DNA of 64,000 nucleotides, taken from Owenia fusiformis. Its lineage: Eukaryota; Annelida; Polychaeta; Sabellida; Oweniidae. The position numbers and the translations under genes were made by a program. Location: NCBI GenBank assembly GCA_903813345.2, contig CAIIXF020000012.1, forward strand, positions 22,890,184 to 22,954,183. Reading direction: 5' to 3'. A model generated the notes under the pieces. That model was not told where the DNA came from. It searched no databases and worked only from the letters and a program-made list of their open reading frames with translations. Positions 43,585 to 57,371 of this stretch are shown here, in pieces; position 1 is the stretch's first letter; every line of letters starts with the position of its first letter.

Positions 43585-44261
43585 TTTTAAGTAAATCAGT
43601 AACTAATATTTTATATCATCATCAGTACAACCATCATTCAAGTCCCCCTCCAAATCTACCTATGTCACGTGCTCAATGTTTACTTATTGATATTCATGCG
43701 CGTTTTGACCTAGATACGATAAAACAGCTTTCATATATAATTACTGCTTTGTTTATAGTTAGTTCATATCTTTTGCAGTTTCATTTTATATAATGTTTCA
43801 CTGCATGTAATATTGTTTGATTAACCGGGCGTCTATAAAAGTAAAACTCGCCTTAATCAAACGAACTATTTTCTTATCATTTAACCCAGTGTTTTGTCCA
43901 ATGGGCATGTGCGCGGAAGGATGTCTTAAAAGTGTTCTTCGGCTCACTTGCAAAACATTGAAAAAGTTGCTGTATTTTCGAAGATTATATGCTACATAAC
44001 ATCTACATAGGAATAACGCTGGATATAAAAGAACAGAGAATACATTGTCACATAATTATGTCGAAATTTATGTGATTATAGCTATACATGGAACTGTGTT
44101 ATCCGAACTATGGTTGACCTTTGAAAATCCTGAAATTTAATTTTACTGAAACAAAACAAAACATTTCCTGTCGAACTAAGTTAGCTTGAAGCAGCTTTAG
44201 ACGGCCAGGTGGGGTTTACTTGGTGTATATTTGAAGAAGAGAAGCTGTTGCTTGATACACA
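43585..44261. promoter_or_regulatory. Divergent intergenic region: probable HNF1 promoter and upstream region of the 44262 gene
   Basis: 677 bp separate the HNF1 start codon (minus) from a plus-strand candidate start at 44262. No TATA box or clear HNF site was recognised. Confidence 0.4.
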
Positions 44262-44305
44262 ATGGCAGACGCAGTACCCATGGCAGAGCGTGATTCTTAC
44301 GACTG
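44262..44305 (+). CDS. Probable first coding exon of an unidentified gene (MADAVPMAERDSYDW)
   Basis: The ATG in the favourable context CACAATGGC opens MADAVPMAERDSYD, followed by TG|GTAAGC, a good donor in phase 2 that would complete Trp if the next exon starts with G. The region is less AT-rich than its surroundings and is placed like a promoter-proximal exon. I could not find the continuation with confidence. The candidate at 57298 has a compatible phase but only a weak acceptor. The identity is unknown. Confidence 0.45.
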
Positions 44306-44401
44306 GTAAGCTGAAAACAATTGTCATCTTTAGTTCGTTTTGGTTTTCAGGTTATTGCATCCTAAGATCCCCACTGCGTTTGTGGACGTATGCGCGAATC
44401 A

Positions 44402-44487
44402 TTTGTCAGTCAATGTTTTTACAAAGTTTGAGAAAATACTATCATTTCTCAGTCAATGTTTTTACAAAGTTGGAGAAAATACTATGC
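44402..44487. repeat. Two-copy tandem duplication
   Basis: TCAGTCAATGTTTTTACAAA and the following GT(T/G)(T/G)GAGAAAATACTAT occur twice, about 47 bp apart, with one or two differences. Confidence 0.7.
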
Positions 44488-44586
44488 ATTGCATACGACC
44501 AAAATTAATCTAAAGTGGTCGTAGGATTTGATAAGTTTTCAGGTATCCTTTTATGTATGTAGGTAAAAGGAGGATGTAAACCATAG

Positions 44587-45675
44587 TCGGGCCCGAAGCC
44601 AGGGGGGGTTTAAGGGGTTCGAGCAAACCCCAGTCACAGTCTAGTATGTATCCAACAGACCGAATATAATATTCGGTCTGTTATGATTGATATATTTCCT
44701 GTGGAAATCACGGTGATATTTTTTGCACATAAATTTCTCGTTTATTACAAGAATGTTCACCTTGAAAATTGGTGAATATGTTGAAGAGATGTTCATCTTA
44801 AACTAGAAGCAAAAATATTTGTATAAGGCGGGTAAAAGTTGATATAAAATAATGAAATGTTCAGACTCACCAAAACTTCAGGATGTGTTCATAAGTAGAT
44901 CGCGAAATCAATGTCAAGGACGTTTGAGTTCACGAGATCCAAACGAGATATGCAAATTTTTGAACTTTGACAACACATGACCACTTGATTACCTCGGCCT
45001 TCTTCATGAATATTTCTGCTCTATTTACTATAAATGACGAAAATTAATCGGGATAATGATAATAAATGACTAGATCTAATAAATTCACGCACAAATGGAA
45101 TTTATCAATACGCTTCCGTAATGTTGCTCCGTCCGCTCCACGTGTTATTTGTTTACAAATAGACTGACGTCACTGGCTAAATCTCGTTTATCGTGAGAAT
45201 TTGCATTGCCAAAATGGCTTGACCTAATCAATGGCTTCGCTACAAGAAGCGTCTGTACATTTTATGAATATCTTCAGTAAGAGGACAATATAGGAAAAAA
45301 TAATATTGTAAGTTCTTTATAAGGTAATCATTTAATCATTAAACAAACTTATTTGTAACATTTATACAACACCACATTTTACAATAGGTGACTTACAGTT
45401 TGAATTTATTCAGACGAAGGATACAGTCTACGTCACAGTCAGTGTGCAGTTATGATTTCGAGCAAGCCCACATGTTCAAATATGATTGGTCAGGGGATGT
45501 GATCGTGGCATAAGCAAAAAACAAATTTATGTAAAGATTTGTTTTGAATTTTACAAAAATTGATGCAACTTCCTTCAAAATTTTCACGTAATCTTATAGA
45601 TCATGATTTAGACTTTGACCCTGTGGTATTCTTATAAAAGTGAACCCCCTTAGCAAAACTTTGCTACAGGCCTGA
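44587..45675. mobile_element. Possible DNA transposon with imperfect termini
   Basis: The left end GGGCCCGAAGCCAGGGGGGG and, inverted, the right-end segment CCCCCTTAGC...GCTACAGGCC resemble the GGGCC(C/T)GTAGCCAGGGGG termini common in invertebrate genomes. The interior contains a perfect palindrome around AACAGACCGAATATAATATT (44652-44680). No transposase ORF. Confidence 0.35.
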
Positions 45676-48570
45676 TACTTCTACAATTTGTGTGGATAGT
45701 CTATTATCGGCACACTACAGTTCAATCAGTAAATCATAGATCGCGAGCTCATCTATCAAAAACCTTGTTGATGGCCTAGTTTGTGGATATGGATTTTTAT
45801 ACAAAGCCCGATCACCAACTTCATTTTAGTAGTATCAATCAACCATGGTCTTTCGATAAAAAGTCTGTGGTTGGGCCAGAACAGTAAGGAATATCATAAG
45901 TTATCATAAAATTCTTTATATTTCCCGCAAAATTTCAAACTTTTGGCTTGCCCATTTCTTGAATACGTATGAATTATGAATGGGGAGTAGTTTACAGACC
46001 TCCCAAATGATTTAATGCTAAGTTTCTATCATTCTCCCTTTATTACAGTGTAATATGCAATAATGCAGGCTTAAACAGCAAGTCAAATTCATTTTTCTGT
46101 TTTCTTAATTATCCGACCCGCATACTTTTTTTCTGGTCCGACCCGACCTGAAAGATATCCGGCCCATGACACCCCTATTAGAGACATAGGGGTTATATGA
46201 AACTTGAACCCCTAGAATAGATGTAATTTAAGCTAAACGTCCTACTATACCCGCCATGCTATCCGACCCGATATGAACAAATTTTCATACTCCAGATTTC
46301 ATGTCATATTAGTCTTATTTGGTTCAAATATCAAACCAGCCTCAATTATAAAGTTGTTTAATTTGATGAAAACTAATAATGTCAAAATCATCCATCTTGG
46401 ATATGAAGGTTACGGCCGTTACCTACGCTTGATACTGACCAGTGATAACAGTTTGTATGAGAGTATAGGGCATCAAGGTAATTACGAATAAAAGAATACA
46501 CTGATTTAACAGTGCAGTGCCATTTGCCCATTTGCTTCATACTAGTTAGCCATCAAGGATTACATACTAGGTGATACTGAATATATTACACACTTTACTT
46601 CATTATTTACTGTGACACACTTACAGTCCTTAATCTGAAGACAAATGCAAATATTGGGCAGTCTAAATAAGGTCATATATGCCTTAATTTGTGAGTTCAA
46701 TTGAGGATTTGTCATGGCTGTCACCATGTATTTTTAATGGGGGTGATGTATTTAATGCAAATAACTTAGAACTACATGTACGTAAATACATTTGTTTATA
46801 GTGGGATTTCATTTTGGTTTTCAGTATGTTTTCAAAGGATTATTTGCAAATGCATGTATTGATGGTTTTGCAAAAATAATTCAATTTCATTTTTGGGTCA
46901 GGCTTAAATTATATGTAGATTTTGTTTTGGAAAAATGTTGAAGATTTTATGAAATATTAGTTAACAATTCATCATTTTTCAATTTTAATTTTTCTAGGAT
47001 GGACAGAATAAAAAAAAACTCAATTTTTATGTAAACAAGTATTTATTTTGACATATTGTGATAGTTACACAATATATTTTTGGCGCACTACGATTTGCAT
47101 TTGGTGTCTGTAACAAATGACAGTATGGTGACATTTTGCATGTTCATGCCTTCTTATGACTGTTTTGCATATATCATATGATCTTAACAAGATGATTTGG
47201 TTAAATGCAAATATTTGTAGCTCACGTTAAGCCTAATCCTTTTTATTTCCACATATTTCCTCAAGTCCATGTCCTTATTACCTGTGGGTCCATTTTTGGA
47301 ACCTTCCTAACTTATAGTCGCAAGTCATTGTTCGTCAAAAAGTCGACAATGGTTTTCTCGGAATCATAAGTTACGATTGTACCAAAAATAAACCCCTGAA
47401 TATCAGAACATAGTGCTATAGTAGATGAAGTTCTCTTTTAAAGATGGCAACCATTTGGAAAGGGTATGTCCCAGCAATGGATAATATTGAGGGTCAACTA
47501 AATGTGATTGATGCAGAGTAATTTGAATCAATTTTTGAAAATCCTAAAACCTCGGAACCTGTATTTTATTTAACTGTAATAAGAAGTTATAGAGTTTATG
47601 AACTTAAAGACCTTAGTTGACCTTAAAATCCCATGCCCAATAAGTACTAAATATTTGCACTATATTTATCTATTTAACCAAATTCTATATTTATATGTGC
47701 TTTATTACCCTATTACATTTGAACTCTTCCTTGCCAAAACCAGTCATTTGGAATTGATAGAAATATACAAACAGAAAATCTTGATTAACTAAATCTTACA
47801 AAAGTATGGACTTACACCATCTGTGCTGAAATACGTACAACCTAAGAATTGTGAGTCATTTTTAATATTTCTTTTATTTTCACTTTCGAATTCCAAGACC
47901 CCATTATAAAAACAAACCATAATGTTCCATAAATACCTGGGTAAATATAACCTGGCTTCATGTTTCATACAAGTAAATATTGGAAATATTTAAGTCTTCC
48001 TCCGGAGCAAATAATGTACTTTGTAATAGTTCAGTTTCAGTTTCTTTTCTCACATGGTGAGCTATTGTTATCGCCCACTTGTCTGTCCATCCGTCCATTC
48101 GTCTGTCTGTCAACACATTGGCAGCTAATTCAAAATCCTCCATTTGGCTCACCCTGTATATTCTGTATATTTTACACTCATAGACAGAGCCAGAAACCTC
48201 TCCTTGGAGGAACCCTGTGTTCCTTTATGCCCACATATGTCCTCTCAGTCAAACACCTTAAATAACCTAATGTACAAATATACTTTGTCTGAACCAGGAT
48301 CGAATCCAGGGCCAAGCAGTAGCAGTAACTGGTTCTGCCAATAAAGCATAGCGCATTAAAATTCTGTACTGTCAAAGTGTACATTCGTTTTGTCCAAACC
48401 AACACTACCGTCAGCTGAAATATTGATTACGCTATTAGAATTTGAAAAGATTTTATTGCCTACTGCTGAGAGGTCTGGTAGGCCCCAACTATCGAGCGTA
48501 GGCCGACTTTTGACCCAAATATCGATCTTATCTATTTACCTTATCTTCAACTGACAGCAAATGATGGTAT
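45676..48570. other. Intergenic AT-rich DNA with decayed repeats
   Basis: 46.12-46.27 kb has repeated CCGACCCG motifs. 48.03-48.16 kb has CACATGGTGAGCTATTGTTA followed by (GTCTGTCC)n-like sequence, the remains of a widespread mollusc-type repeat. No credible exon; short ORFs such as 46273-46491 lack family features. Confidence 0.4.
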
Positions 48571-48594
48571 GTTTGTTTGTTCAAATAGCGGAAA

Positions 48595-48770
48595 CACGCG
48601 ATACTAACTTCGACCGTTAATTTGAAAATCAAGGATTGCGAGTCTCATACTGCACTGTTTTTCTTCAAACTTATACCATTTTGCATTTTGAGACTCGTAA
48701 TCCTTGATTTTCAAACATCCGGTAGGTCAAAAATTCAAATTAATGGTCGAAGTTAGTACCGCATGGGAAA
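48595..48770. mobile_element. Foldback MITE with long imperfect arms
   Basis: ACTAACTTCGACCGTTAATT and GAAAATCAAGGATTGCGAGT on the left pair with ACTCGTAATCCTTGATTTTC and ATTAATGGTCGAAGTTAGTA on the right, around a loop of about 40 bp. Confidence 0.65.
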
Positions 48771-48775
48771 TAGAA

Positions 48776-48790
48776 GTCGCGCATGCGCAC
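48776..48790. promoter_or_regulatory. NRF-1-like site CGCGCATGCGCAC
   Basis: A strong match to the NRF-1 palindrome (YGCGCAYGCGCR) in otherwise AT-rich DNA. Such sites often mark CpG promoters, but I cannot point to a dependent gene. Confidence 0.3.
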
Positions 48791-50320
48791 TGCAGCAACT
48801 ATTTCATTTTGGCGGTACAAATAATAATGCAGACCACAGAAACAGGTATTTTAAGTTCATTTTATATAATCATATAAAAACTACTTGTACTTTCCATAAC
48901 TTCATCAAGAAATGACATTTGCACCAATTTACTGACCACCATTTTGAATGAGAATCAGTGTACCAAGTGACTCAAGGCTCCTGTCAGTCTAACAGGTCTG
49001 TTCGTTATTTCATATAACTGACGGTGATGTAATATATGTAAATTGAACCTGGCGCTAGGAGGGAATATTTTCTAGGGGTAGTGTTATGTTTGATATATTT
49101 TGTCCTCTTCAGTGATATTTAGATATGGGAACAATATAACCATGCAGTAATAATGTTTTCTTTGCATGTTTCAACCTACAGTATTATGTTTATAAATCAT
49201 ATTATATTATTGCTAATATGCAAAGTTAGTAATAAACCATATGTGTAACTTCATGGTTGATAGTTCATGATATAAAATCAATAATATATTCTACTTTTTA
49301 AACGATTTGATTAGTATGTAGTTTATAATCACCTTCCATGTTGAGTCAGACGACATGTAATTTTTACAATATTGTACAACATTTAGCAAGTACTAAAGGC
49401 TCCAAAGCCTCCACTTTCTTAAGAACAGCATTAGGAGAGATACCCTGCAGTCAGGGTTTAGTTATAAACTATCCTCTGCCTAGTATATACTATGTTACAG
49501 TTTAGAAGCCCCACCCCCGCGCCCATTACCTGTGACAGTCCATGTCATAAATCATTTCTAACCTACCTTTTCTCAACCAATCAGCGAACTGGAAGGAACA
49601 AGTGCTAAATGCGTGCTCATTAACTATGCGATGATGTCAGAGGAAATGACCATATATAGAAAGTCATACATATATCAACAATGAACTCTGATTGGCTTGA
49701 GTGAAGATGAAGCTCTCTTTAAAGAAGCTCTCTTTTTTAGAGGAGAACAAAACTGAGGAGAGACTGTGGTAAATCTTTGGTCCTGGATTGTGACAATGAA
49801 ACTTAGTTGATGTGGAGGGGGTTGTTCCTTTTTACGTTGGATTATGGTTTGGGATAGTTGGGGTTTGCTTTTCTTATGGTTGGTGTATACTTGGATGTTT
49901 CTTTTTCTTGCTGAGTTCTGTTACTTTTCGTACTTGTACTTTAGAGCCACAAAGGAACTTGATATAAGATATTAAAACCATATTCTGATTTGATATTTCA
50001 TCTTTCTGCTTTCAAACATCACAGTGCAATATGCCTTCTTGGAATTGTATTACAATGTATAGTATAGTATTACAATTTAATGGCCCTAAATTACTTCCAA
50101 TATAAGGGAAGGATTAGTTAAAAAATAATATTATGGAAAACATGTCTCATGATGTATAAATGATGTCTTTTTTCTCGAAAGTCCCAGTATTAGTTTCAAT
50201 GCTTTACACTACAATGCAATTTTTTAAACCTCAATAATAACAGAAAGTGTTAATTTACTGTATACAACTTATGAAAAAATTATCGACTTTATTACATGTG
50301 AAATGTGCATACTTTTTATT
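48791..50320. other. Intergenic DNA without recognised gene
   Basis: AT-rich. No exon, tandem array or transposon terminus that I can support. Confidence 0.35.
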
Positions 50321-51802
50321 ATGTCCCCACCACATAGTGTGGGGCCATATTGTCGTCCTAGGCGCGTCCGTCCGTCTGTCTGTCTGTCTGGTTGTCTGTC
50401 TGTCCGTCCGTACGTCCGGCAGTTTTCTCCAAAACCGCTACAGGTATCACCTTCTAATTTTCAGGAATAACTTATGAGTGCCTATAGATGTGGATGAAAA
50501 AAATTCAACTCAAAACCTACTTCCTGTCGGCCATTTTGAAGTCAAATGCTAAAATCCTTGTCTGCAAACTTTAAGAAAAACTGCTTCACAGTTGCTTTTA
50601 AAACTTTAACATCTTGTTCAGCTCACTTCATTCTAGATCTGATTAGGTTTTGGACCTCCTAGCTCAGTCATGTCAGCCATTTTGAATGTCTTAAGAAAAG
50701 TTACCGCGCGATAATACTTTGTATCATATTGAATGGTGTTTTTGAGTTTTCATACTTTAACTATTTAGTAGCTTTATAAATAATTTCAGATGTACTTTGC
50801 TGTAAAAGCCTACTTTATTGTTAATAGTAGTTATATGTGATAATTTTGTAAAAAGAAATCAGCAAAAACTCATAAGGACTTTTTTTTTGTCGGCCATTTT
50901 GGATTTTTCGGTCCTAAAATCTTGTCTGTGAAGTCTTGTCTGCGCGTTTTCAGGTGAACCGTTTGGTGGATCAATTTCAAATTTTCAGGGATGATTCTTA
51001 GTATAAAAATCTAGATCTCATTAGTTTTTTGGCATTCTGGGTAAATGTCAAGGCAGCCATTTTGGATTTTCCGTCCTAAAATCTTGTCTGTAAAGTCTTG
51101 TCTACTCGTTTTCAGGTGAACTGTTTGGTAGATCAATTTCAAATTTTCAGGAATGATTCTTAGTATGAAAATCTAGAACTGATTAGTTTTTTTGCATTCT
51201 GGGTAAATGTCAAGGCAGCCATTTTGGATTTTCAATCTTAAAATCTTGCCTGTAAAGTCTTGTCTACGCGTTTTTAGGTGAACGGTTTGATAGATCAATT
51301 TCAAATTTTCAGGGATGATTCTTTGTATGAAAATCTACATCTGATTACTTTTTTTGCATTCTGCGTAAATGTTAAGGCAGCCATTTTGGATTTTCTGTCC
51401 TAAAATCTTGTCTGTAAAGTCTTGTCTACCCGTTTTCAGGTGAACCATTTGGTAGATCAATTTCATATTTTCAGGGATGATTCTTAGTATGAAAATCTAC
51501 AAACAGATTAGTTTTTTGACATTCTTGGTAAATGTCAAGGCAGCCATTTTGGATTTTCCATCCTGAAATCTTGTCTGTAAAGTCTTCTTTACATGTTTTC
51601 TGGTTAACTGTGTGATGGATCAATTTCAAATTTTCAGGGGTGGTTCTTAGTATTAAAATCTAGAACTGACTAAATTTTTGGCATTCTGGGTAAATTTAAA
51701 GGTGGCCACTTTGGATTTTCCGTCCTCAAATTGTGTTGGTAAAGTCTTGTCTACTCATTTTCAGGATAACCATTTCACGGGATCGCCACTTGGTGGGGAC
51801 AT
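50321..51802. mobile_element. 1.5-kb element with ATGTCCCCACCA termini and internal tandem repeats
   Basis: ATGTCCCCACCA (50321-50332) and TGGTGGGGACAT (51791-51802) are perfect 12-bp inverted termini. A (GTCCGTCC/GTCTGTCTG) run follows the left end. The interior consists of five or six copies of a roughly 180-bp unit marked by GCAGCCATTTTGGATTTTC and AAATCTTGTCTGTAAAGTC (about 50.9-51.75 kb). No transposase. I recognise the terminus style from mollusc genomes. Confidence 0.75.
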
Positions 51803-53182
51803 TTTGTACACATTTGTGTTCTTGTCATCTTTGTTCCATCAATCATCATGCCATTAACCCCAATGAAAAGTATATAACATTAGATTGTCCATGAACATGT
51901 GATTGGCTGTTCAAACAACGCAATAAACTCAGACATTTTTTAAAAGCAGCTGGGGAGAATAAATAAATAATCTTTTTCATCAATGAAACATCCTTTGTGA
52001 TGATTTAAAGGGCTCATTAAACAAAGAGCCCATATATGCAATTCATATGACTAAGTTGCATTCACACATCATGTTGAGGACAGATGGTGCATTTTATATA
52101 AACACTGCAACATTTTGTCAAAGGTTTTATTGCTAATTGTATCCTGTGATATTTTTACATATATAGTGAATATGGAATAATCGATAGTTTTATTTCATTA
52201 TCTGATATTATCAATGTGACAATGTCTGACAATGTTTATATTGATTGGCCTTATTATTAACATCATTTATGAATTAAAATAAAGTGAGACATATCTAATC
52301 TGAATATAACTGGGATAAAAGTGTTTTGATTGGCAGAAGTTTCAAGGTTTTAAATATGAAAATCTATATCGAATTAAGAAATAAAGCAAAAAATGTCCAT
52401 CTTGAGTTATTTTACTATGTTACGATATTTATTATAGCTTATAGTATTTACCATAGGTAAATAGGTGATGGCTTCAGGTCTGTAGCCAGTTTCTTTTTCA
52501 AGAGGGATCCTCTCCAGATATGGGTCTGGGGTTCAAGCAAGACTGTTCAATGTATTTTTATGATATGACTTTGTACACATGACTAAATGGATGTAACAGG
52601 TGTGTGGGTTCAAAATTGATCATCCTCCGATCACAGGGCTTAAAATCCAGAATATATTCTTTCTTTTTACCGGATACTTGCTTAGGAGGATGAAAATTGC
52701 TCTTCTCTACAACTCCTGAATGCAAGACTAGGAAGTCAAATATTTTGCATCTTGACTCGTCTATAGTATTTCCTACCAGTATTTCCAAAGAAAGACATTG
52801 TGGTGAAGCCTCGGTGTGATGGTATGAGTGTCTTTTAACTGGCATTTATGAGTATTTCTGATTTAAACGCCTTTGTCTTACTTTTTCATGTCTTTGTTTC
52901 TAATTTTATTACTGCCTTTGAGGCTTCAAAAAGTGTTTGACCAGAGGACACCTGTACCAACTTGAATGACATGCATTTTCATTGCATTGTATACAGCAGA
53001 CAATATAAAAAAAATTTAAATAATTTACAATACCAATGAGAAGTAAATTCCAATTTCCAACTTCCAATACAATTCATTTTTTCTTTATTAACATTAAAGA
53101 GGGGCGGAAGGATTACAGAAAAAAGTATTTGACCTGACACAAGTTCAGTTGTTGTCAATGTTAGAAAATGAATAACCTTCAG
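51803..53182. other. Intergenic DNA with one 95-codon minus-strand ORF
   Basis: Minus-strand 52845-52558 is open for 95 codons (MPVKRHSYHHTEASPQCLSL...). Its composition is plausible for protein but no domain is recognisable, and it lacks clear splice context. It may be a decayed transposon or chance. Confidence 0.25.
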
Positions 53183-54470
53183 AGGTGGCGTTAACGCAAT
53201 TTTTTACGTTTTTTACTCACATTTTTGCAACTCTGACGCAAATATTCATTGTCTACCGAGTCTTTCTGACGCACGTTTGTTTCACATGCAAAATCCCCGC
53301 TTGGTACTTGGTTAAATTGATCCCTATACGTGAAAATACGTGATTGATCAAATTTATAATTTTGCTAATTCCGGAAATCTAACATTTCGTTCAGCGCAAT
53401 CGAGCCTCCTTCCTACCGATCATTTTCTCATTTCGGTATTTCATATAATTTTTAAAGCCCTGTGATTCAGATTCAATGATAAACTTGAAAACATTGATCG
53501 ATCCCTGATTTGTTTATCTCGTGAAGCACGTTGCTAGGGGGCGTATCAAAAATGCAATAAAACGAACATAACATTGAACAATAATTTATTAATTTCATAC
53601 TCCCTTCTAAGGATTTTAGTGATTGTATATTCATCTAAATTACCGCATAAAATCTTCCCTTGAATGTTCACACGCTAGATTTACGAACCTTTAGTTTCCT
53701 TCGCAAGTTCGCAAAATTCCTTCGCTAAGCTAGCAAGTTTCCTTGAGCCGTCCCCTTCATCAGCATGCGCAGATGTAATGCGCAGTAGGTTTATCAATGG
53801 TGCTCACAGTGACCGATCTATCGTAAGTTTTCACCAAGTATTTTCAATTAACTCCCTCAAGTTAAGATCTTCGATTCACTAGATCTGAAGCTGATCCTAT
53901 GAAGATAGATAATGGGCACATGAAAATCCAGTCGATCGCACATTAAGGGGGGTAATGATGATAAATTAGGTATGAAAACAAATCTACTTTCGGTTTCATT
54001 TGATCAGCTATAATTACAAGATTCTACCATATTCAATTTAAATGATGCCCAGTATTGTGGTCGGACTTATATTGCCGTTTTAGACTTTGGAATGATTGCA
54101 AAAATGTTGAATTTCAACATGAAACGCTTTGACCCCAATTTGTGTAACTCCACACATGGAGAAACTCCTCTCCCACTCCATTCACACCCATGACTCGCTG
54201 GACCAGATAATCAGATGATTAATAGTGACATTTTTCTTGCAATTGCCTAATTAATTAATTGTTAGTTGTTAATGTGCTATAAGAGTACAATAAAAGGTAT
54301 GCACAAAATCAAAAAATAGATTTTGTATGTGGTTTCTACATTTTGTATGCATTTTTACTCAAGAAAAACACTTTTATAGCTTTGACTCAACTTTTTTTCT
54401 TGTGACTCACTTTTTTGATACTACCTGAGTCATGATGACTCACAAAAATATATGCCTACCGCCACCGCAA
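53183..54470. mobile_element. Possible transposon bounded by GGTGGCG/CCGCCACC
   Basis: GGTGGCGTTAACGC at the left and GCCTACCGCCACC at the right are short inverted ends. Stretches with ACTCAC and a TTTTT run sit just inside both ends. No ORF was recognised. Confidence 0.3.
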
Positions 54471-57297
54471 GTTATTTGACAAAGTACAGTCTTTTTTAAA
54501 CGAGCCGAGTTGATGTATTAAAATTTAGTTATACATTATAGCACTGCTTTTAGGATCTTAAGTTTCATCAAGTAATTTTAATAAGCAAATATGGTAAGAG
54601 TAAATGCAAGTGATATATCTAAATCATTGTTATAGTCTCAAAACATGCATGTTGTCATAAAAAGGATGTGTTCATATCATTTTTTCATGTTTTACCTGTT
54701 TAATACAAGCTGGTACATTTGATTTATTGTGTTGACAAATTAACTGTCACCAAAATTAGTGTCACATTTTATATGTATTTTCATGAAGGCCTAAATAAAG
54801 TAGAATACCTTTTTGTAATTCAGTATCAGTTTTTGGAAAGGATGTCATTTGTCATGAAAATGAGAATATTTCACTTTTCAAACAAAGAAACAATTTTTAA
54901 AAGTATTAAAATTACTCATCCAAATGATTTTTACATCACTGAAGTAATTGGTTAATTGCATTGATTTTCTTTTCATTTGTACATAATTAGAAACAGATTT
55001 TTATAAAAGATTGCAATATTTTCACCAGCTGTCTGGATTGTGGTCAATTATGCAATTACTTTTATCCCTTTCTTTGTTAAGACTGCTATCTCTGTTAATG
55101 GCATGTAATTATGAATTATATAAAGATGGTTAAGTTTTTATATAAAAGATAATATCTTGAAAAACAGCTGCCCAAAATTGATATTAAAATATTTGATTTT
55201 AATGCATGGACAAAGTTAAAATCACAGTGTCCACCCTTTCCAATAATTTGCTTGATTATGTTTCCCAAAAGAGAGCTTCGTCTACCTGAATGTATTTTTC
55301 TGACATTCAGGTAACATAATATAAGTCTACAAACAATGAACTAAATCATTCAGAGGGGTATAGACATATCAGTTTGTCTATGTACATATAGATTTTCAAA
55401 GGGAAGCATTTTAAATGTGACAATCAATAATTAGGGATATGGAGGGATATTGTCAATCTAAAGTATTATTGTATTTTGGGACAAAATAGGAATTTCGACC
55501 TAATCCCTTTTATGCAGTTTACCAGGAGTATGTGTATTTGAGGTAAAGATGGTCAAATATCAATATTTGTAGAAAAAACATTGAAATCTTGTCATACAAA
55601 AATGGCCAAAATTACTTGAAAAGTGCTCAGAATGGTGAAAAACTGCGTGAATTTGAAAGAAATATCCCCCTGTCTATGAGCTTGCTATCTTCAAACAATA
55701 TTGATTACTAAGCACATATCACTTGAGATATATAATTACTCACATGCTTCCTCAAGGTTGAAAATGTTAATGGATTTTTTAGCTCATGCAAATATTCGAG
55801 GCACTGATTTTCTCATGAAACAAAAACAGGTACATTTGGAAATGGATGAATTATATGTTCAGTTGTATAATTTATTACAAAAGACAATAGATTGTGATTA
55901 TATTATGATATCCCTGCCAAACTGTTTGCCTCAAATTAGACCTTGCCAATTATCCAACATTCACATTCTATCATTAAACCCTGCATAAGTAGCTTCTATT
56001 CATAATCAAATGTCTAGAGACACATGATTATAACACTCGTTATATTCCTAAAGTTAAGCTGTTAATTAGATAGCCTTACAGCTGATAATATTTCCCAGTA
56101 TCCAAGAATGGACTCATCCAAAATAGGTGCTAGGTTACAGTGAATTTAAGCAGTTGTAAAAAAACATTAATAAAAAGATGCAGATGTCAGTTACACTCAA
56201 AAAATTATATTGTGTGTATAAAAAGTACAAATAGAGAATATGATAGATTTAAATCTTTGTTTGCAAGTGGAAGAGAATGTAATTTATTTTTGGCATTCAA
56301 CACCTGTCACCCCTTTGTGGGAAACAAAGTAATGAAGTCCAGATGCAGAGAATTTAGTACACAAAGAAGTTGCATTAATAACTTGGAACACATGGCTCTT
56401 ATACACAGAGATGAAAATTCATCAGTGAATTAACAATACCTGCATATAAGCATGGAGAAGGTTCAAATATACAGATCTTAAATATTATCGTAATATATAA
56501 GACTGGATCAAATTAACATAAGGAAGTATTGGCCGATTCTGAAGTAGGTTGAAGTACTACGGATGATCAGTGCAAGTAAATATTTGGGTCTGGAATTGCT
56601 ATCTCGGGTTATTTGATAAAACAAAGAGACCAGAACACTGGATTAATAAAGAAACGTACAAAGGAATATTTGGTGATTTTATGCTATTGAATCATACAGC
56701 AGTAGTGAGTAGAAGTCCATGAGTATATATGAAACATTTTCATTGGTTATTCAGCCAGTTCTGATTCTTCCTTCGTTCGATGTCTTGGAAGTGAAGTAAT
56801 ATTGATCGGAGATAGTCTTGTATGTATTCATTGCTCCATTGGCTCAACAAAAACTAATAGAAAACCTGAATCTACGTTGTGTGCTCTAAATTATATTGAA
56901 CTGCTATATGACATAGGAGCTGCTATATAAGGAAGGTTTTAATGATATGCAGGAGGAGATATAAGCATTCAGAAAATCTAAACAAGACTTAAGGGCATTT
57001 AAGGGCATCCTTTAAGGAATTCAGTGCCCATTAAAACCTCCAAGATTTTATATCATGTATCCAACTGTTGGACTATACAGGATTTGAACCATAAAGTAAC
57101 AAAATGGAAGGCTCTGTATTATAGCATGTATTGGAAGGACTTCTATCTGGAATGGTTCAGGACTTCAATTACTGATTAGTGTAGCAGATGAGCTGAAGAA
57201 TATCTCTTAGCACAGTATTATTTATTACTTTAAAACAGTACCTGTATTGATAAAGACTTACATTTCTGAAGTAGGACTTAATCACTGATTGTTAAGT
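54471..57297. other. Intergenic AT-rich DNA
   Basis: Short ORFs at 54719-54955, 55701-55988 and 56140-56433 show no conserved motif, and their composition matches the surrounding non-coding DNA. Nothing else was found. Confidence 0.35.
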
Positions 57298-57371
57298 ATG
57301 AGTGACCAAATTCTTCAGGAAAAGCTTGCCAGCATGGGGCATCAGCATGGGGGACAACAAACCACTTATGT
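57298..57371 (+). CDS. Weak candidate coding exon (MSDQILQEKLASMGHQHGG)
   Basis: Open from ATG through GGQQTTY to the good donor GT|GTACGTAT at 57372. Its GC content and amino-acid use are unlike the flanks. The preceding TTAAG could be an acceptor but lacks a pyrimidine tract, so this may be a first exon. Identity unknown. Confidence 0.25.
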
